From Betaproteobacteria bacterium (GTDB taxonomy: Bacteria > Pseudomonadota > Gammaproteobacteria > Burkholderiales > SG8-39): 57,651 nt of DNA. The first letter of the stretch is position 1, and every line of letters starts with the position of its first letter. A program made the translations under genes and the position numbers. The notes under the pieces were generated by a model. That model was not told where the DNA came from. It made no database searches and saw only the letters and a program-made list of their open reading frames with translations. This document shows positions 25,931 through 36,658 of this stretch, in pieces. The stretch is from the NCBI GenBank assembly GCA_947482825.1, contig CANKMT010000026.1, forward strand, positions 1 to 57,651, written 5' to 3'.

Positions 25931-26275
25931 ATGGAACAGCCGGGTAAATGGCATCGCGCCGTCTCGGTTTCGGAGATCGAGGATGACGACGTCGTCGGCG
26001 TCACCGTCGGCGAGCAGGGCGAGCATGAAGTGGCAGTGTACAAGCTGGGTGGAAAGTGCTACGCCACCGCCGACCGGTGCACACACCAGACCGCAAGGCT
26101 CTCGGACGGGCTGGTCATCGACGATTTCATCGAATGCCCGCTGCATCAGGGGCGCTTCCACATTCCGACAGGGAAGGCGCGGAGCGCGCCGGTGAGCATT
26201 GCGCTCCAGACCTATCCGACCAAAGTAGAGGATGGGGCGGTATACGTGCTGGTCGAAGACATCCAGTTCGACTGA
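25931..26275 (+). CDS. Rieske [2Fe-2S] ferredoxin (MocE-like)
   Basis: A 114-residue single-domain Rieske protein. The cluster ligands are C50 and H52 (CTH) and C69 and H72 (CPLH), with the 16-residue spacing usual for bacterial Rieske ferredoxins. There is no signal peptide, so it is cytoplasmic. It should pass electrons to the di-iron oxygenase just upstream, as MocE does to MocD. GGAAGGAC precedes the start. No ferredoxin reductase gene is visible in the block, so a general cellular reductase would have to supply electrons. Confidence 0.92.
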   Translation: MEQPGKWHRAVSVSEIEDDDVVGVTVGEQGEHEVAVYKLGGKCYATADRCTHQTARLSDGLVIDDFIECPLHQGRFHIPTGKARSAPVSIALQTYPTKVEDGAVYVLVEDIQFD

Positions 26276-26301
26276 CGCGATGACGCCTTAAGCACTGAGA
26301 A

Positions 26302-26315
26302 TGAAAACGGTTGCA
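26302..26315. promoter_or_regulatory. LacI-type operator O3
   Basis: TGAAAACGGTTGCA, same consensus as O1 with one change. It begins 27 bp after the Rieske gene stop and 67 bp before O4, exactly repeating the O1-O2 spacing. Confidence 0.75.
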
Positions 26316-26338
26316 GTTTTTTTCTGCTGCAGCGCAGC

Positions 26339-26367
26339 TTGACGAGGACAGACGCAAAAAATAGGCT
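26339..26367 (+). promoter_or_regulatory. Sigma-70 promoter of the TRAP-dehydrogenase operon
   Basis: TTGACG (26339-26344), a 17-bp spacer and TAGGCT (26362-26367). The -10 and spacer length are identical to those of the promoter at 24847, and both spacers end in a CGCAAAAA-type run, so the two control regions look duplicated. Confidence 0.75.
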
Positions 26368-26368
26368 T

Positions 26369-26382
26369 TGCAAGCGTTTTCA
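26369..26382. promoter_or_regulatory. LacI-type operator O4
   Basis: TGCAAGCGTTTTCA is the inverse of TGAAAACGCTTGCA. It overlaps the expected transcription start 2 bp after the -10 box, in the same relative position as O2. Confidence 0.75.
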
Positions 26383-26415
26383 CTATTCGACCATACAACC
26401 AAGAGGGGGGACATC

Positions 26416-27528
26416 ATGGATCGGTTCACTTGCTGGATGCGACGCGCAGCCGCGCTCACGCTCCTGGCGGCGCTGTTGCCAGGACTTTCGTATGCGCAGA
26501 ACCATCGCATGCGGCTGCAGTCGGCGATACCATCGTCGGGGGAAGATTTCAAGATGCTGGTGCGGCTCTCGCAGCGCGTGGATGCGATGACCAACGGGCG
26601 CCTGAAGATCGAAGTCCTGCCCGACGGCGCGGTCGTCGGCGCGACCGAGATCCTCGACGCGGTGGACAAGAACCTCGTCGAAGCGGGTTTCGCGTGGACG
26701 CATTACTGGAGCGGCAAGCATCCGGCGGCGGCGCTCTTCGGCTCGCCGTCGGCGGGTGCCGGCGTCGGCATGGACCAGATGGCCTGGCTGTCCTGGTTCT
26801 ACAACGGCGGCGGCAAGGATCTCTACCGCGAGATGTGGGACCAGCACCTGAAGATGAACGTGGTCGGCTTCGTGGTGCAGTCCGCAGGTCCCGAAGCGCT
26901 CGGCTGGTTCAAGGAGCCGATCAAGAGCGTCGAAGACCTGAAAAAGCGCCGCTTCCGCACCCCGCCCGGCATTCCGGGCGCGATCTACAAGGAGATGGGC
27001 GTGCCCGCGGTATTCATGCCCGGCGGCGAGATCATTCCCGCGGCCGAGCGCGGCCTGCTCGACGGCGCGGAATGGTGCTGCCCGGTGACCGACATCGCCT
27101 TTGGCTTCCAGCGCGCCTTCAAGCACTACTACCTTCAAGGCCTGCACCAGAACATCGTCAACGGCGACATCTATATCAACAAGACGTTCTGGAACAAGCT
27201 GCCGAAAGACGTGCAGGCGATCTTCGAGACCGCGGCGACGGCGTCCATCATGGAGGACATGGCGTTCCGCATCCGGGCCAACACCGTGGCGCTGGCGGAA
27301 CTGAAGACGAAGCACGGCGTGCAGGTGCACGACACGCCGCCGGACTACTTTGCCGCGTACACCGCGGCGGCAAAGAAGGTCTACGCCGAGAACGCTGCGA
27401 AGAACCCGTTCTTCAAGAAGGTGCTCGATTCGCAGGCCGAGTTCGCCAAGGACACGGTGCCCTACTGGATCACCATCCAGAAGGCGAACACGTCGGTCGC
27501 CGAGTCGCACCTGAAGGGCGGCAAGTAA
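26416..27528 (+). CDS. dctP: TRAP transporter substrate-binding protein (DctP family)
   Basis: A 370-residue periplasmic receptor. The signal peptide covers residues 1-29 (hydrophobic ALTLLAALLPGL, cleavage after SYA). The DctP signature includes FSR-type positions such as PDGAVVGATEILDAVDKN and the conserved arginine in RRFRTPPGIPG. It resembles the TakP-like 2-oxo-acid branch, but that branch's usual loop is here GAEWCCPVTD, with two adjacent cysteines. AGAGGGGGG precedes the ATG at 26416, favouring it over 26368. It is the first gene after the second operator-flanked promoter and is separated from dctQ by an attenuator hairpin. Confidence 0.92.
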   Translation: MDRFTCWMRRAAALTLLAALLPGLSYAQNHRMRLQSAIPSSGEDFKMLVRLSQRVDAMTNGRLKIEVLPDGAVVGATEILDAVDKNLVEAGFAWTHYWSGKHPAAALFGSPSAGAGVGMDQMAWLSWFYNGGGKDLYREMWDQHLKMNVVGFVVQSAGPEALGWFKEPIKSVEDLKKRRFRTPPGIPGAIYKEMGVPAVFMPGGEIIPAAERGLLDGAEWCCPVTDIAFGFQRAFKHYYLQGLHQNIVNGDIYINKTFWNKLPKDVQAIFETAATASIMEDMAFRIRANTVALAELKTKHGVQVHDTPPDYFAAYTAAAKKVYAENAAKNPFFKKVLDSQAEFAKDTVPYWITIQKANTSVAESHLKGGK

Positions 27529-27548
27529 ACCGCCGGCAACCGTCCGGC

Positions 27549-27578
27549 ACGGGCGGCCGACAGGCCGCCCGTTTTTTT
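27549..27578 (+). terminator. Intrinsic terminator/attenuator between dctP and dctQ
   Basis: ACGGGCGGCC (27549-27558) pairs perfectly with GGCCGCCCGT (27563-27572) over a 4-nt loop and is followed by a T-run to 27578. It is a textbook Rho-independent structure inside the operon. It should stop most transcripts after the receptor gene and let a fraction continue into the permease genes, matching the excess of receptor usually needed. Confidence 0.85.
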
Positions 27579-27589
27579 GGGGAGAGCGC

Positions 27590-28173
27590 ATGACAACCGA
27601 CTCTGGCGCGCTGGTCCGCGTGATCCGCGGCATCGATGCGGTCAGCGAGTGGTCCGGCCGCATCGCCGCATGGCTGGTGCTCCCGCTCGTATTCATCATG
27701 AGCTGGGAGATTCTCGTGCGCAAAGTGCACACACCCACGTACTGGGCGTACGACCTCAGCTACATGCTCTACGGCGCCCTGTTCATGCTCGGCACGGCCT
27801 ACACGCTCTACCGCGGTTCGCACATCCGCACCGACTTCCTCTACCAGGGATGGCCAGTCAAGGTGCAGGCCACCGTCGATGCGTTCTGCTACCTGTTCCT
27901 CTTCTTCCCGGGCATGGCCATCTTCCTGTGGCTCGCGATGGACTATTCGCTGGTGTCCTGGCAACGCCAGGAACTGTCGATGGCGAGTTCCTGGATGCCG
28001 CCGATCTATCCGCTGAAGGCGGTCATTCCAGTCTCGATCGCACTCCTGCTGCTGCAGGGTGTGGCCGAGTTCCTGAAGTGCATGCACGCGATCCGCCATG
28101 GTGAATGGCTCACAAAGCAGCGCTCGATCGAGGAAGTCCTCGCCGAGGAAATGCCGATCGAGGAGAAGTCCAG

Positions 28174-28177
<4 letters not shown>
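27590..28177 (+). CDS. dctQ: TRAP transporter small permease (DctQ family)
   Basis: A 195-residue inner-membrane protein with four hydrophobic helices (about 23-45, 55-78, 95-120 and 140-165), the normal DctQ layout, and a charged C-terminus. GGGGAGA lies 5 nt before the ATG. Its stop overlaps the dctM start by 4 bp. With DctP and DctM it forms a sodium-driven TRAP importer. Confidence 0.9.
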
Positions 28178-30820
<2,643 letters not shown>

Positions 30821-31009
30821 GCGTGCGGCTAATCCTCGAGGCGCCGTTGCCTATGGAGATTTGGGAAGTAACATCGGACGCTGTTGGACGGCAAAAACCG
30901 AAACTGCAGATTGCAAAAAGTCAGCTCGAACCCGACGTCGCCCTCCGCGGTGCGCGGGCGGGGATCCTCGCCGTTCTGCGTGGGCTTGCCTGACTCGCGC
31001 AGGATGAAG

Positions 31010-31030
31010 ATTGACGTATGTCATGTCAAT
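31010..31030. promoter_or_regulatory. Inverted repeat, likely operator of the RHH-PIN module
   Basis: ATTGAC (31010-31015) and GTCAAT (31025-31030) are perfect inverted arms around a 9-bp centre. The left arm contains the -35 box, so binding of the RHH antitoxin here would repress the module, as is usual for such loci. Confidence 0.5.
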
Positions 31031-31039
31031 CTCTAAAGT
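31011..31039 (+). promoter_or_regulatory. Candidate promoter of the RHH-PIN module
   Basis: TTGACG (31011-31016), 17-bp spacer, TAAAGT (31034-31039). The expected start site falls at about 31046, directly at the antitoxin ATG (31047), which would make the mRNA leaderless or nearly so. Confidence 0.5.
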
Positions 31040-31046
31040 GACACAC

Positions 31047-31256
31047 ATGGAAAAGACTCAGGTGTACCTGCGCAAGGAGGAACTGGCTGCACTTCGCAAA
31101 GCGTCGGCCCGCACGGGGCGCAGCGTCGCGGAACTGGTTCGGGATGCCGTCCGCAAAGCGGTACTCAAACCGCAAACCACAGGTCCAGTGGCGATCTGGG
31201 ACGGCGAGCCCAAACGCCGTTCCGTGGACCACGACAGCGTTCACGACGAGCCTTAG
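31047..31256 (+). CDS. Ribbon-helix-helix antitoxin of a PIN toxin-antitoxin module
   Basis: A 69-residue protein with an N-terminal ribbon-helix-helix: strand KTQVYLRK (3-10), helices EELAALRKASARTG and SVAELVRDAVRKAV. The C-terminus (AIWDGEPKRRSVDHDSVHDEP) is the disordered toxin-neutralising tail type. The ATG at 31047 is chosen because it starts the ribbon directly; 31011 is in frame but would place codons inside the -35 box. Its stop overlaps the toxin GTG (TAGTG). It should bind the palindrome at 31010 and the PIN protein. Confidence 0.85.
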   Translation: MEKTQVYLRKEELAALRKASARTGRSVAELVRDAVRKAVLKPQTTGPVAIWDGEPKRRSVDHDSVHDEP

Positions 31257-31672
31257 TGCGCCAGAGGGAGGCCGCTTTCGTTGACAGTGGCGCGTGGATC
31301 GCCCTCGCGCTCACGCGAGATCCGCTGCATACCCAAGCCCGGGCGCACTGGGATATTCTGCAAAGCGCTGGCGCGAAGCTTCACACCTCGATTCCCGTGA
31401 TCATCGAGACTTTCACGTTCCTTGAGCGCAATGCCAACCGGGACGTTGCGTTGACGTGGAAGGGTTCGATCGACAAGCCCGGAACCGTCAAGGTCCTTCC
31501 ATGCGAGTTGCGCGATCTCGATGAATCCTGGGAATATTTTCGGCGCAAAGACCTGTACAAACTGTCTGCCGTCGATGCGACCAGTTTCGTGATCATGAAA
31601 CGGACGCGAATCCGCCTGGCGTTCGCGTTCGATCACCATTTCGCAGTCGCCGGATTCAGGTTGGTCGCATAG
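31256..31672 (+). CDS. PIN-domain ribonuclease toxin (VapC-like)
   Basis: A 138-residue PIN protein with the acidic metal site D10 (VDSGAWIAL), E51 (IPVIIETF), D107 (LSAVDATSF) and D126 (FAFDHHF). These residues coordinate Mg or Mn for RNA cleavage; tRNAs are the usual VapC targets. The start is GTG, overlapping the antitoxin stop by one base. The gene lies between the HisD-like gene and a convergent decarboxylase and appears intact. Confidence 0.87.
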   Translation: MRQREAAFVDSGAWIALALTRDPLHTQARAHWDILQSAGAKLHTSIPVIIETFTFLERNANRDVALTWKGSIDKPGTVKVLPCELRDLDESWEYFRRKDLYKLSAVDATSFVIMKRTRIRLAFAFDHHFAVAGFRLVA

Positions 31673-31852
31673 CGCGATAGAAAAATAAAATCACGATTGC
31701 GCCTGACTCCAAGCATGCAGCTCTCCCTAAAGCTGTCTGGTCGGGTCCAGGCTCTTGCGCCCCGTCCGCCTGCCGAGTTTGTGCCTGGATGATCTCGACC
31801 CGCTTTTCCAGGCCTTTCGCGAGAACAATCATTCCGCGCTTTGCCAACGTCC

Positions 31853-33517
31853 TCAGCCCCCGAACCCGTCGGCCACGCGCATGTCCACCAAATTCGGTCT
31901 GCCGCTGGCGAATGCTTCGCGCAACGCCGGAGCAATGTCCTGCGGATCGGTCACCCGCCGGGTGTCGAGCCCGAACGACTTGCCCAGATGCACAAAGTCG
32001 ATCTCCGGGTCACGCAGGTCCATCCCGGTGAACTTGGCCGTCGAGCGCATCGACACCAGTCGCTCCTTGATGATCCGGTAGCTGCGATTGTTCGTGATGA
32101 TGTAAGTGATCGGCAGCTTGTGGTGCGCGGCGGTCCACAAGCCCTGCACGCCGTACATCGTGCTGCCATCGCCGACGACCACCGCGATCGGCCGGCCCGG
32201 AAGCGCGAGGCTCACCCCGACCGCCCCGGGAATCGCAAAACCCAGCCCCCCGCTTGCGAGGCCATAAAACGAATTCTTGTGCCGCAGCGGGAGAAACCCG
32301 GGCAGGGACACGGTCGATGTCAGGCCCTCTTCCACGACCACCGCGTCCTGGGGAAGCGTCTCGGTGAATCGCAGCATCAGGTAGCGCGGATCGATCGGCG
32401 TGGTTTCGGCAGCCATCATCGCGTCGATGCGCGCCTTGTCGCGCTGCGCGCTCCAATTGAGCGGTTTCAGTTCGGCCAGGCGCTTGCCTGCGCCGGCCGC
32501 GAATTCCGGGGTGCGCCTGGCACGCAGCAGCGGCAACAACGCGCGCAGCGTCTCCTTGACGTTCGCCTGGATCGCCATGTCGGTGCGGTAGTTCTTGCCG
32601 AGTTCGCCGCTTCGCTCGGAAAGGTGAATGACCGGAAGGTTCTCGGGCAACGGCTCGACCGGGCTGTAAACCGACATGCGAAGCAGATCGGCGCCGACGC
32701 AGAAGAGGAGGTCATACGGTTCCAGCGCGGCGCGCACTTTGGCCTGGGTGCGTGTCAGTGACCCCATGCAGGCCGGATGCTCGGTCGGGAACTGTGCCGT
32801 GTAGGGAATCGGCGACTGGTACACCGCGGCGCCAAGCAATTCGGCCAGCTCCGCGGCCTCGGCGAACGCGTCATGCATCGAAAGTTCCTGCCCGGCGAGG
32901 ATCACCGGATGCTTCGCGGCCAGCAGGCGATCGGCGAGCGCAGCGAGCGTTTGGTCCGACGGACGGTTGGCCGCATCCACGCGCACCGGCTTGCCCATTT
33001 CCATTTCCACCGTCTGGTCGAGCACGTCGCCCGGCAGGCTGATGAATACCGGCCCGGTCGGCGGGGTCAGCGCGATCTTGGCGGCGCGGTGGATGATGCG
33101 CGGCAGGTCCTCGGCGCGGTTCACGTCGATCGCCCACTTCACCATCGGCTGCGCGATCGGGACCAGCGGGTCATAGAGCAACGGTTCGAGCAGGCCGTGC
33201 CCCTGCTCCTGCTGGCCCGCCGTAAGGATCACCGGCGAACCGGAAAACTTCGCGTTGTAGAGCGCGCCCATTGCATTGCCGAGGCCCGGCGCGACGTGGA
33301 CATTGGCAGCGGCGAGGCGATTCGAGGCCCGGGCGAATCCGTCGGCCATCGCCATCACCACACCCTCCTGCAGACCGAGCACGAACCGGAGCTGGGGGAA
33401 ATCCGGGACCACCTCCATGATCGGCAGCTCGGTGGTGCCGGGGTTGCCGAACAGGTGGCTCACGCCTTCGTCGACGAGTAGTTGCAGGAAGGCCGAGCGT
33501 CCGGTGATTCGGGTCAT
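31853..33517 (-). CDS. Thiamine-diphosphate enzyme, benzoylformate-decarboxylase-like
   Basis: A 554-residue ThDP enzyme with three domains. The N-terminal PYR domain has GNPGTTELP (25-32), catalytic E51 (GLQEGVVMAMADGFARA) and H74 in ANVHVAPGLGNAMGAL, equivalent to His70 of benzoylformate decarboxylase; that enzyme's Ser26 is replaced by Thr. The C-terminal PP domain has the cofactor motif GDGST through IITNN. The substrate is most likely an aromatic or branched 2-oxo acid decarboxylated to an aldehyde, but acetolactate-synthase-like or oxalyl-type chemistry cannot be excluded. GGAGA precedes the ATG at 33517. It is divergent from the TAXI receptor gene, a probable functional partner. Confidence 0.87.
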   Translation of the reverse strand: MTRITGRSAFLQLLVDEGVSHLFGNPGTTELPIMEVVPDFPQLRFVLGLQEGVVMAMADGFARASNRLAAANVHVAPGLGNAMGALYNAKFSGSPVILTAGQQEQGHGLLEPLLYDPLVPIAQPMVKWAIDVNRAEDLPRIIHRAAKIALTPPTGPVFISLPGDVLDQTVEMEMGKPVRVDAANRPSDQTLAALADRLLAAKHPVILAGQELSMHDAFAEAAELAELLGAAVYQSPIPYTAQFPTEHPACMGSLTRTQAKVRAALEPYDLLFCVGADLLRMSVYSPVEPLPENLPVIHLSERSGELGKNYRTDMAIQANVKETLRALLPLLRARRTPEFAAGAGKRLAELKPLNWSAQRDKARIDAMMAAETTPIDPRYLMLRFTETLPQDAVVVEEGLTSTVSLPGFLPLRHKNSFYGLASGGLGFAIPGAVGVSLALPGRPIAVVVGDGSTMYGVQGLWTAAHHKLPITYIITNNRSYRIIKERLVSMRSTAKFTGMDLRDPEIDFVHLGKSFGLDTRRVTDPQDIAPALREAFASGRPNLVDMRVADGFGG

Positions 33518-33711
33518 GCGTGCATCTCCAAACGGATTGAAGGGTGGATTGGGCAACGCCGGGCACGCACTTGCGCGTGGACAACTCTGCGATTGTACGT
33601 TCGGACAATTGTGGCGATGCGGAATAGGGGTTCAGGTTCGTTCCGCCGTTTGCCCAATCGATAGGCCTGTGTTACCAATGCTTGGCCCGCAGTCCCAACA
33701 GGAGGTCGACC

Positions 33712-34707
33712 ATGCGATTCACCCGCCGTCTGATCAGGTTCGCCGCAGCCGCCCTCGCCGCCGGCGCCAGTTTCGGCGCGAACGCGCAGGGATCCGCCCA
33801 GAATCTCGCCTTCTCCACGCTCGGCCAGGGAACGGCGTGGTACGTGTACGGCGCAACCATTGCGGAGTTGCTGCGCAAGACGCTGCCGCCGGGCTCGAAC
33901 GTCGACGTCAAGCCGTTCTCCGGCGGCGTAGGCAATGCAAAGCTGGTGTCCAAGAACGAGACGCCGCTCGGGTTGTCGTTTACCGTCACCAACCGCTGGG
34001 CCCTGCAGGGACAGGAGGCGTACGACGCGAAGCTGGAAAACCTGCGCGGACTCGTCGGCGGACTGGACGCCTATTACCTTATAGCGATGGGCACGCAGAA
34101 GCTGAATGCCGCGTCGCTCAAGGACATCAAGGATCGCAAGCTGCCGGTGAGGCTGTATACCCTGCCGGTAGGCTCGCTCGGCGAGTTCGGCGCCAAGCAG
34201 CTGCTGAAGGAATACGGCATCAGCTACGACGATATCAAGGCGTGGGGCGGAACGATCACGCACCAGGGGTACAAGGTCATCGTGGATGCGTTCAAGGACG
34301 GGCGGGCCGACCTGCTGATCGCCGTGATCACGCCCAAGCACCCCTCGATCACCGAGATCGCGACCTTCGGCCAGGTGAAGTTCCTGAACCTGGAGGCGGA
34401 GCGGGTCAAGGGCCTGGAGGCGCTCGGATACAAAGGCGAGACCATGCCGGCCGGCACGATCGCCGGGGTGGCGCAGACGGTGAATACGGTCGGATTCCCA
34501 ACCGTGCTGATCACCAATGCAGCCCTGCCCGAACCGGTCGCCTACACGATCACCAAGACGGTCCTCGACAACAAGGATGCGCTCGTGCGCGGGCACGCCG
34601 GGCTCGCCGCGTTCGATCCTGCGACCTCGGGGCGGCTCGACAACGTCGGCATCCCGCTGCACCCCGGCGCCGAGCGCGCCTACCGCGAGAAAGGGTGGCT
34701 CAAATAG
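33712..34707 (+). CDS. TAXI family TRAP transporter solute receptor
   Basis: A 331-residue periplasmic receptor of the TRAP-associated extracytoplasmic immunogenic family. The signal peptide is residues 1-25 (twin-Arg-like RRLIRF then hydrophobic AAALAAGASFGANAQ). The mature start, LAFSTLGQGTAWYVYGATIAELL, is the family pattern, and a second motif, WGGTITHQGYKVIVDAFKDGRAD, is typical. GGAGG precedes the ATG at 33712. The fused permease follows after 72 bp. Ligands of TAXI proteins are mostly unknown; glutamate and 2-oxoglutarate have been reported. Confidence 0.92.
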   Translation: MRFTRRLIRFAAAALAAGASFGANAQGSAQNLAFSTLGQGTAWYVYGATIAELLRKTLPPGSNVDVKPFSGGVGNAKLVSKNETPLGLSFTVTNRWALQGQEAYDAKLENLRGLVGGLDAYYLIAMGTQKLNAASLKDIKDRKLPVRLYTLPVGSLGEFGAKQLLKEYGISYDDIKAWGGTITHQGYKVIVDAFKDGRADLLIAVITPKHPSITEIATFGQVKFLNLEAERVKGLEALGYKGETMPAGTIAGVAQTVNTVGFPTVLITNAALPEPVAYTITKTVLDNKDALVRGHAGLAAFDPATSGRLDNVGIPLHPGAERAYREKGWLK

Positions 34708-34779
34708 CCGGGAGTCGCGCGCGGCGCACACGCACCGCTTCCGGTCGAAGCATGACTTCGATGCCGCGCTAGGTAGCGC

Positions 34780-36651
34780 ATGGAAATGCCCGGTCTGCGC
34801 TCGCCGCGCGTGAGTCTGGCCATCGTCTGGTCGCTGTTCCAGCTCTGGGCGGCGTACGCGGGGTCGTTCGACCTGATGCTCCAGATTCCGCTGCACGTGG
34901 GCTTCGCCACGGCGCTCGGCTTCCTGACTCCCCACCGGACCGACCGCCCCCAGGCGACGCGCTGGTGGGACCTGGCCGCCGCGCTCCTTGCGCTCGCCTG
35001 CGCTGGATATTTTCTCTACTCGATCCAGCGCCTCAGCTCGCGCATGGCGATGGTGGATGCGCCGCTTGCATCCGACCTCTTCGTGTCGGTGCTCTTCATT
35101 GCGCTGCTGCTCGAGTCGGCGCGCCGCCATATCGGCACCGCGCTGGTCGTGCTTACGGTCATCTTCATCGGGTACGCCTTCGCGGGGCCCTGGATGCCGG
35201 GGTTCCTCGCCCATGGCGGGGTGACGTTCCCGCGCTTCATCGACATGCAGATGCTCACGCTCGAAGGCGTGTTCGGGATTCCGGCGCAGGTGTCGGCAAG
35301 CTTCATCTACCTGTTCGTCTTGTTCGGGGCCGTCATGCTGCACGGCGGACTGCTCGGTCTGTTCACCGATTCGGCGCTCGCCATCGCCGGCGGCACCCGG
35401 GGCGGCGCAGGCAAGGTCGCCGTCATCTCCAGCGGCCTGTTCGGCACCGTCAACGGCAGCGCCACTGCCAACGCCGTCACCACGGGCGCGTTCACGATCC
35501 CGCTCATGAAGCGGGCCGGTTTCCGCCCCGATTTCGCCGCCGGGGTGGAAGCCACCGCCGCGATGGGCGGCCAGCTGATTCCCCCGGTGATGGGCGCCGC
35601 CGCGTTCATCATGGCCGAGACGCTCGGGGTCTCCTATTGGACCATCGCGATCTCGGCGGCGATTCCCGGCGTACTGTACTTTTTCGCGGTCGGCATGATG
35701 GTCCACTTCGAGGCTGCGCGACTGAACCTGCCGGTCCTGGATCGCTCGCAGTTGCCGAAACTGGGCGCCGTGCTGCTCCGCGATGCGCACCTTCTCGCCG
35801 GACCAGCGGTGCTGGTGTGGATCCTCTCCTCGGGCGGGACCGCCGAGCGCGCCGGATTCTGGGCGCTGGTCGTCGCCGTCGTCGCAAGCTGGCGCCGCGC
35901 CGAGACGCGCATCGGGTTCAAGCGCATGCTCGCGGTGCTGGTGGACGGCGCAAGCGGGGCGTTGCCGGTGGCGCTTGCCTGCTCCGTGGTCGGGATCGTG
36001 GTCGGCGTGGTCTCGATCAGCGGCATCGGCCTCAAGCTCGCCACCGGCATCGTCGGCCTGGCGCAGGGCAGCCTGCTGGTCACCAGCCTGCTCACGATGG
36101 TCGCCGCGCTGGTGCTGGGCACCGCGCTGCCGACCTCGGCCAGCTACATCATCACCTCGATCATGGCCGCGCCCGCGCTGATCCAGCTCGGCATCCCCGC
36201 GCTGGCCGCGCATATGTTCGTATTTTATTTCGGCATCCTTGCCGATCTCACGCCGCCGACCGCGATCTCGACCTACGCCACTTCGGCGATCGCGGGGAGC
36301 AACGTCTGGAAGACACAATGGACCGCAATGCTGCTGGCGCTGTCGGGCTTTCTCATCCCGTACAGCTTCATCTACGACCCGGCGCTGCTCATGATCAACG
36401 CCTCCCCCCTCCAGGTGGTGCTGCGCACGGGCGCCACGGCCCTGGGCATCCTGATGCTCAGCGCCGGCCTGATCGGCTTCTTGCGCGTGCCGACCCTGCA
36501 TTGGGAACGTGTCCTGCTGGTGGCCGGCGCCGCACTATTGATCTTTCCCGGCCGCTGGGCGGACGTCGCGGGCATTGCGTGCCTCGCCGCCGTGCTGCTC
36601 TCGCAGCGTGGGCGCGTGGTTGCGTATCGAGCTTCGCTGCCGGGCGCTTGA
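34780..36651 (+). CDS. TRAP transporter fused permease (DctQM fusion, TAXI type)
   Basis: A 623-residue membrane protein. Residues 1-165 hold a four-helix DctQ-like part, and the rest is a DctM-like domain with FGTVNGSATANAVTTGAFTIP, GGQLIPPVMGAAAFIMAE and LGTALPTSASYI. A C-terminal group of three to four helices completes it. The fusion is normal for TAXI-dependent TRAP systems. It works with the receptor at 33712. Confidence 0.92.
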   Translation: MEMPGLRSPRVSLAIVWSLFQLWAAYAGSFDLMLQIPLHVGFATALGFLTPHRTDRPQATRWWDLAAALLALACAGYFLYSIQRLSSRMAMVDAPLASDLFVSVLFIALLLESARRHIGTALVVLTVIFIGYAFAGPWMPGFLAHGGVTFPRFIDMQMLTLEGVFGIPAQVSASFIYLFVLFGAVMLHGGLLGLFTDSALAIAGGTRGGAGKVAVISSGLFGTVNGSATANAVTTGAFTIPLMKRAGFRPDFAAGVEATAAMGGQLIPPVMGAAAFIMAETLGVSYWTIAISAAIPGVLYFFAVGMMVHFEAARLNLPVLDRSQLPKLGAVLLRDAHLLAGPAVLVWILSSGGTAERAGFWALVVAVVASWRRAETRIGFKRMLAVLVDGASGALPVALACSVVGIVVGVVSISGIGLKLATGIVGLAQGSLLVTSLLTMVAALVLGTALPTSASYIITSIMAAPALIQLGIPALAAHMFVFYFGILADLTPPTAISTYATSAIAGSNVWKTQWTAMLLALSGFLIPYSFIYDPALLMINASPLQVVLRTGATALGILMLSAGLIGFLRVPTLHWERVLLVAGAALLIFPGRWADVAGIACLAAVLLSQRGRVVAYRASLPGA

Positions 36652-36658
36652 GGATTCC

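Noticed and set aside
31656-31847. Small minus-strand frame (63 codons, TTG start) just after the decarboxylase
   Set aside because: No family match, overlaps the end of the PIN toxin gene, and only a weak AGGAC-like ribosome-binding site. Insufficient to call a gene.
33514-36501. A 995-codon minus-strand open frame opposite the TAXI receptor and fused permease
   Set aside because: Composition is His/Arg/Asp-rich like antisense of membrane genes. The plus strand encodes recognised transporter proteins.
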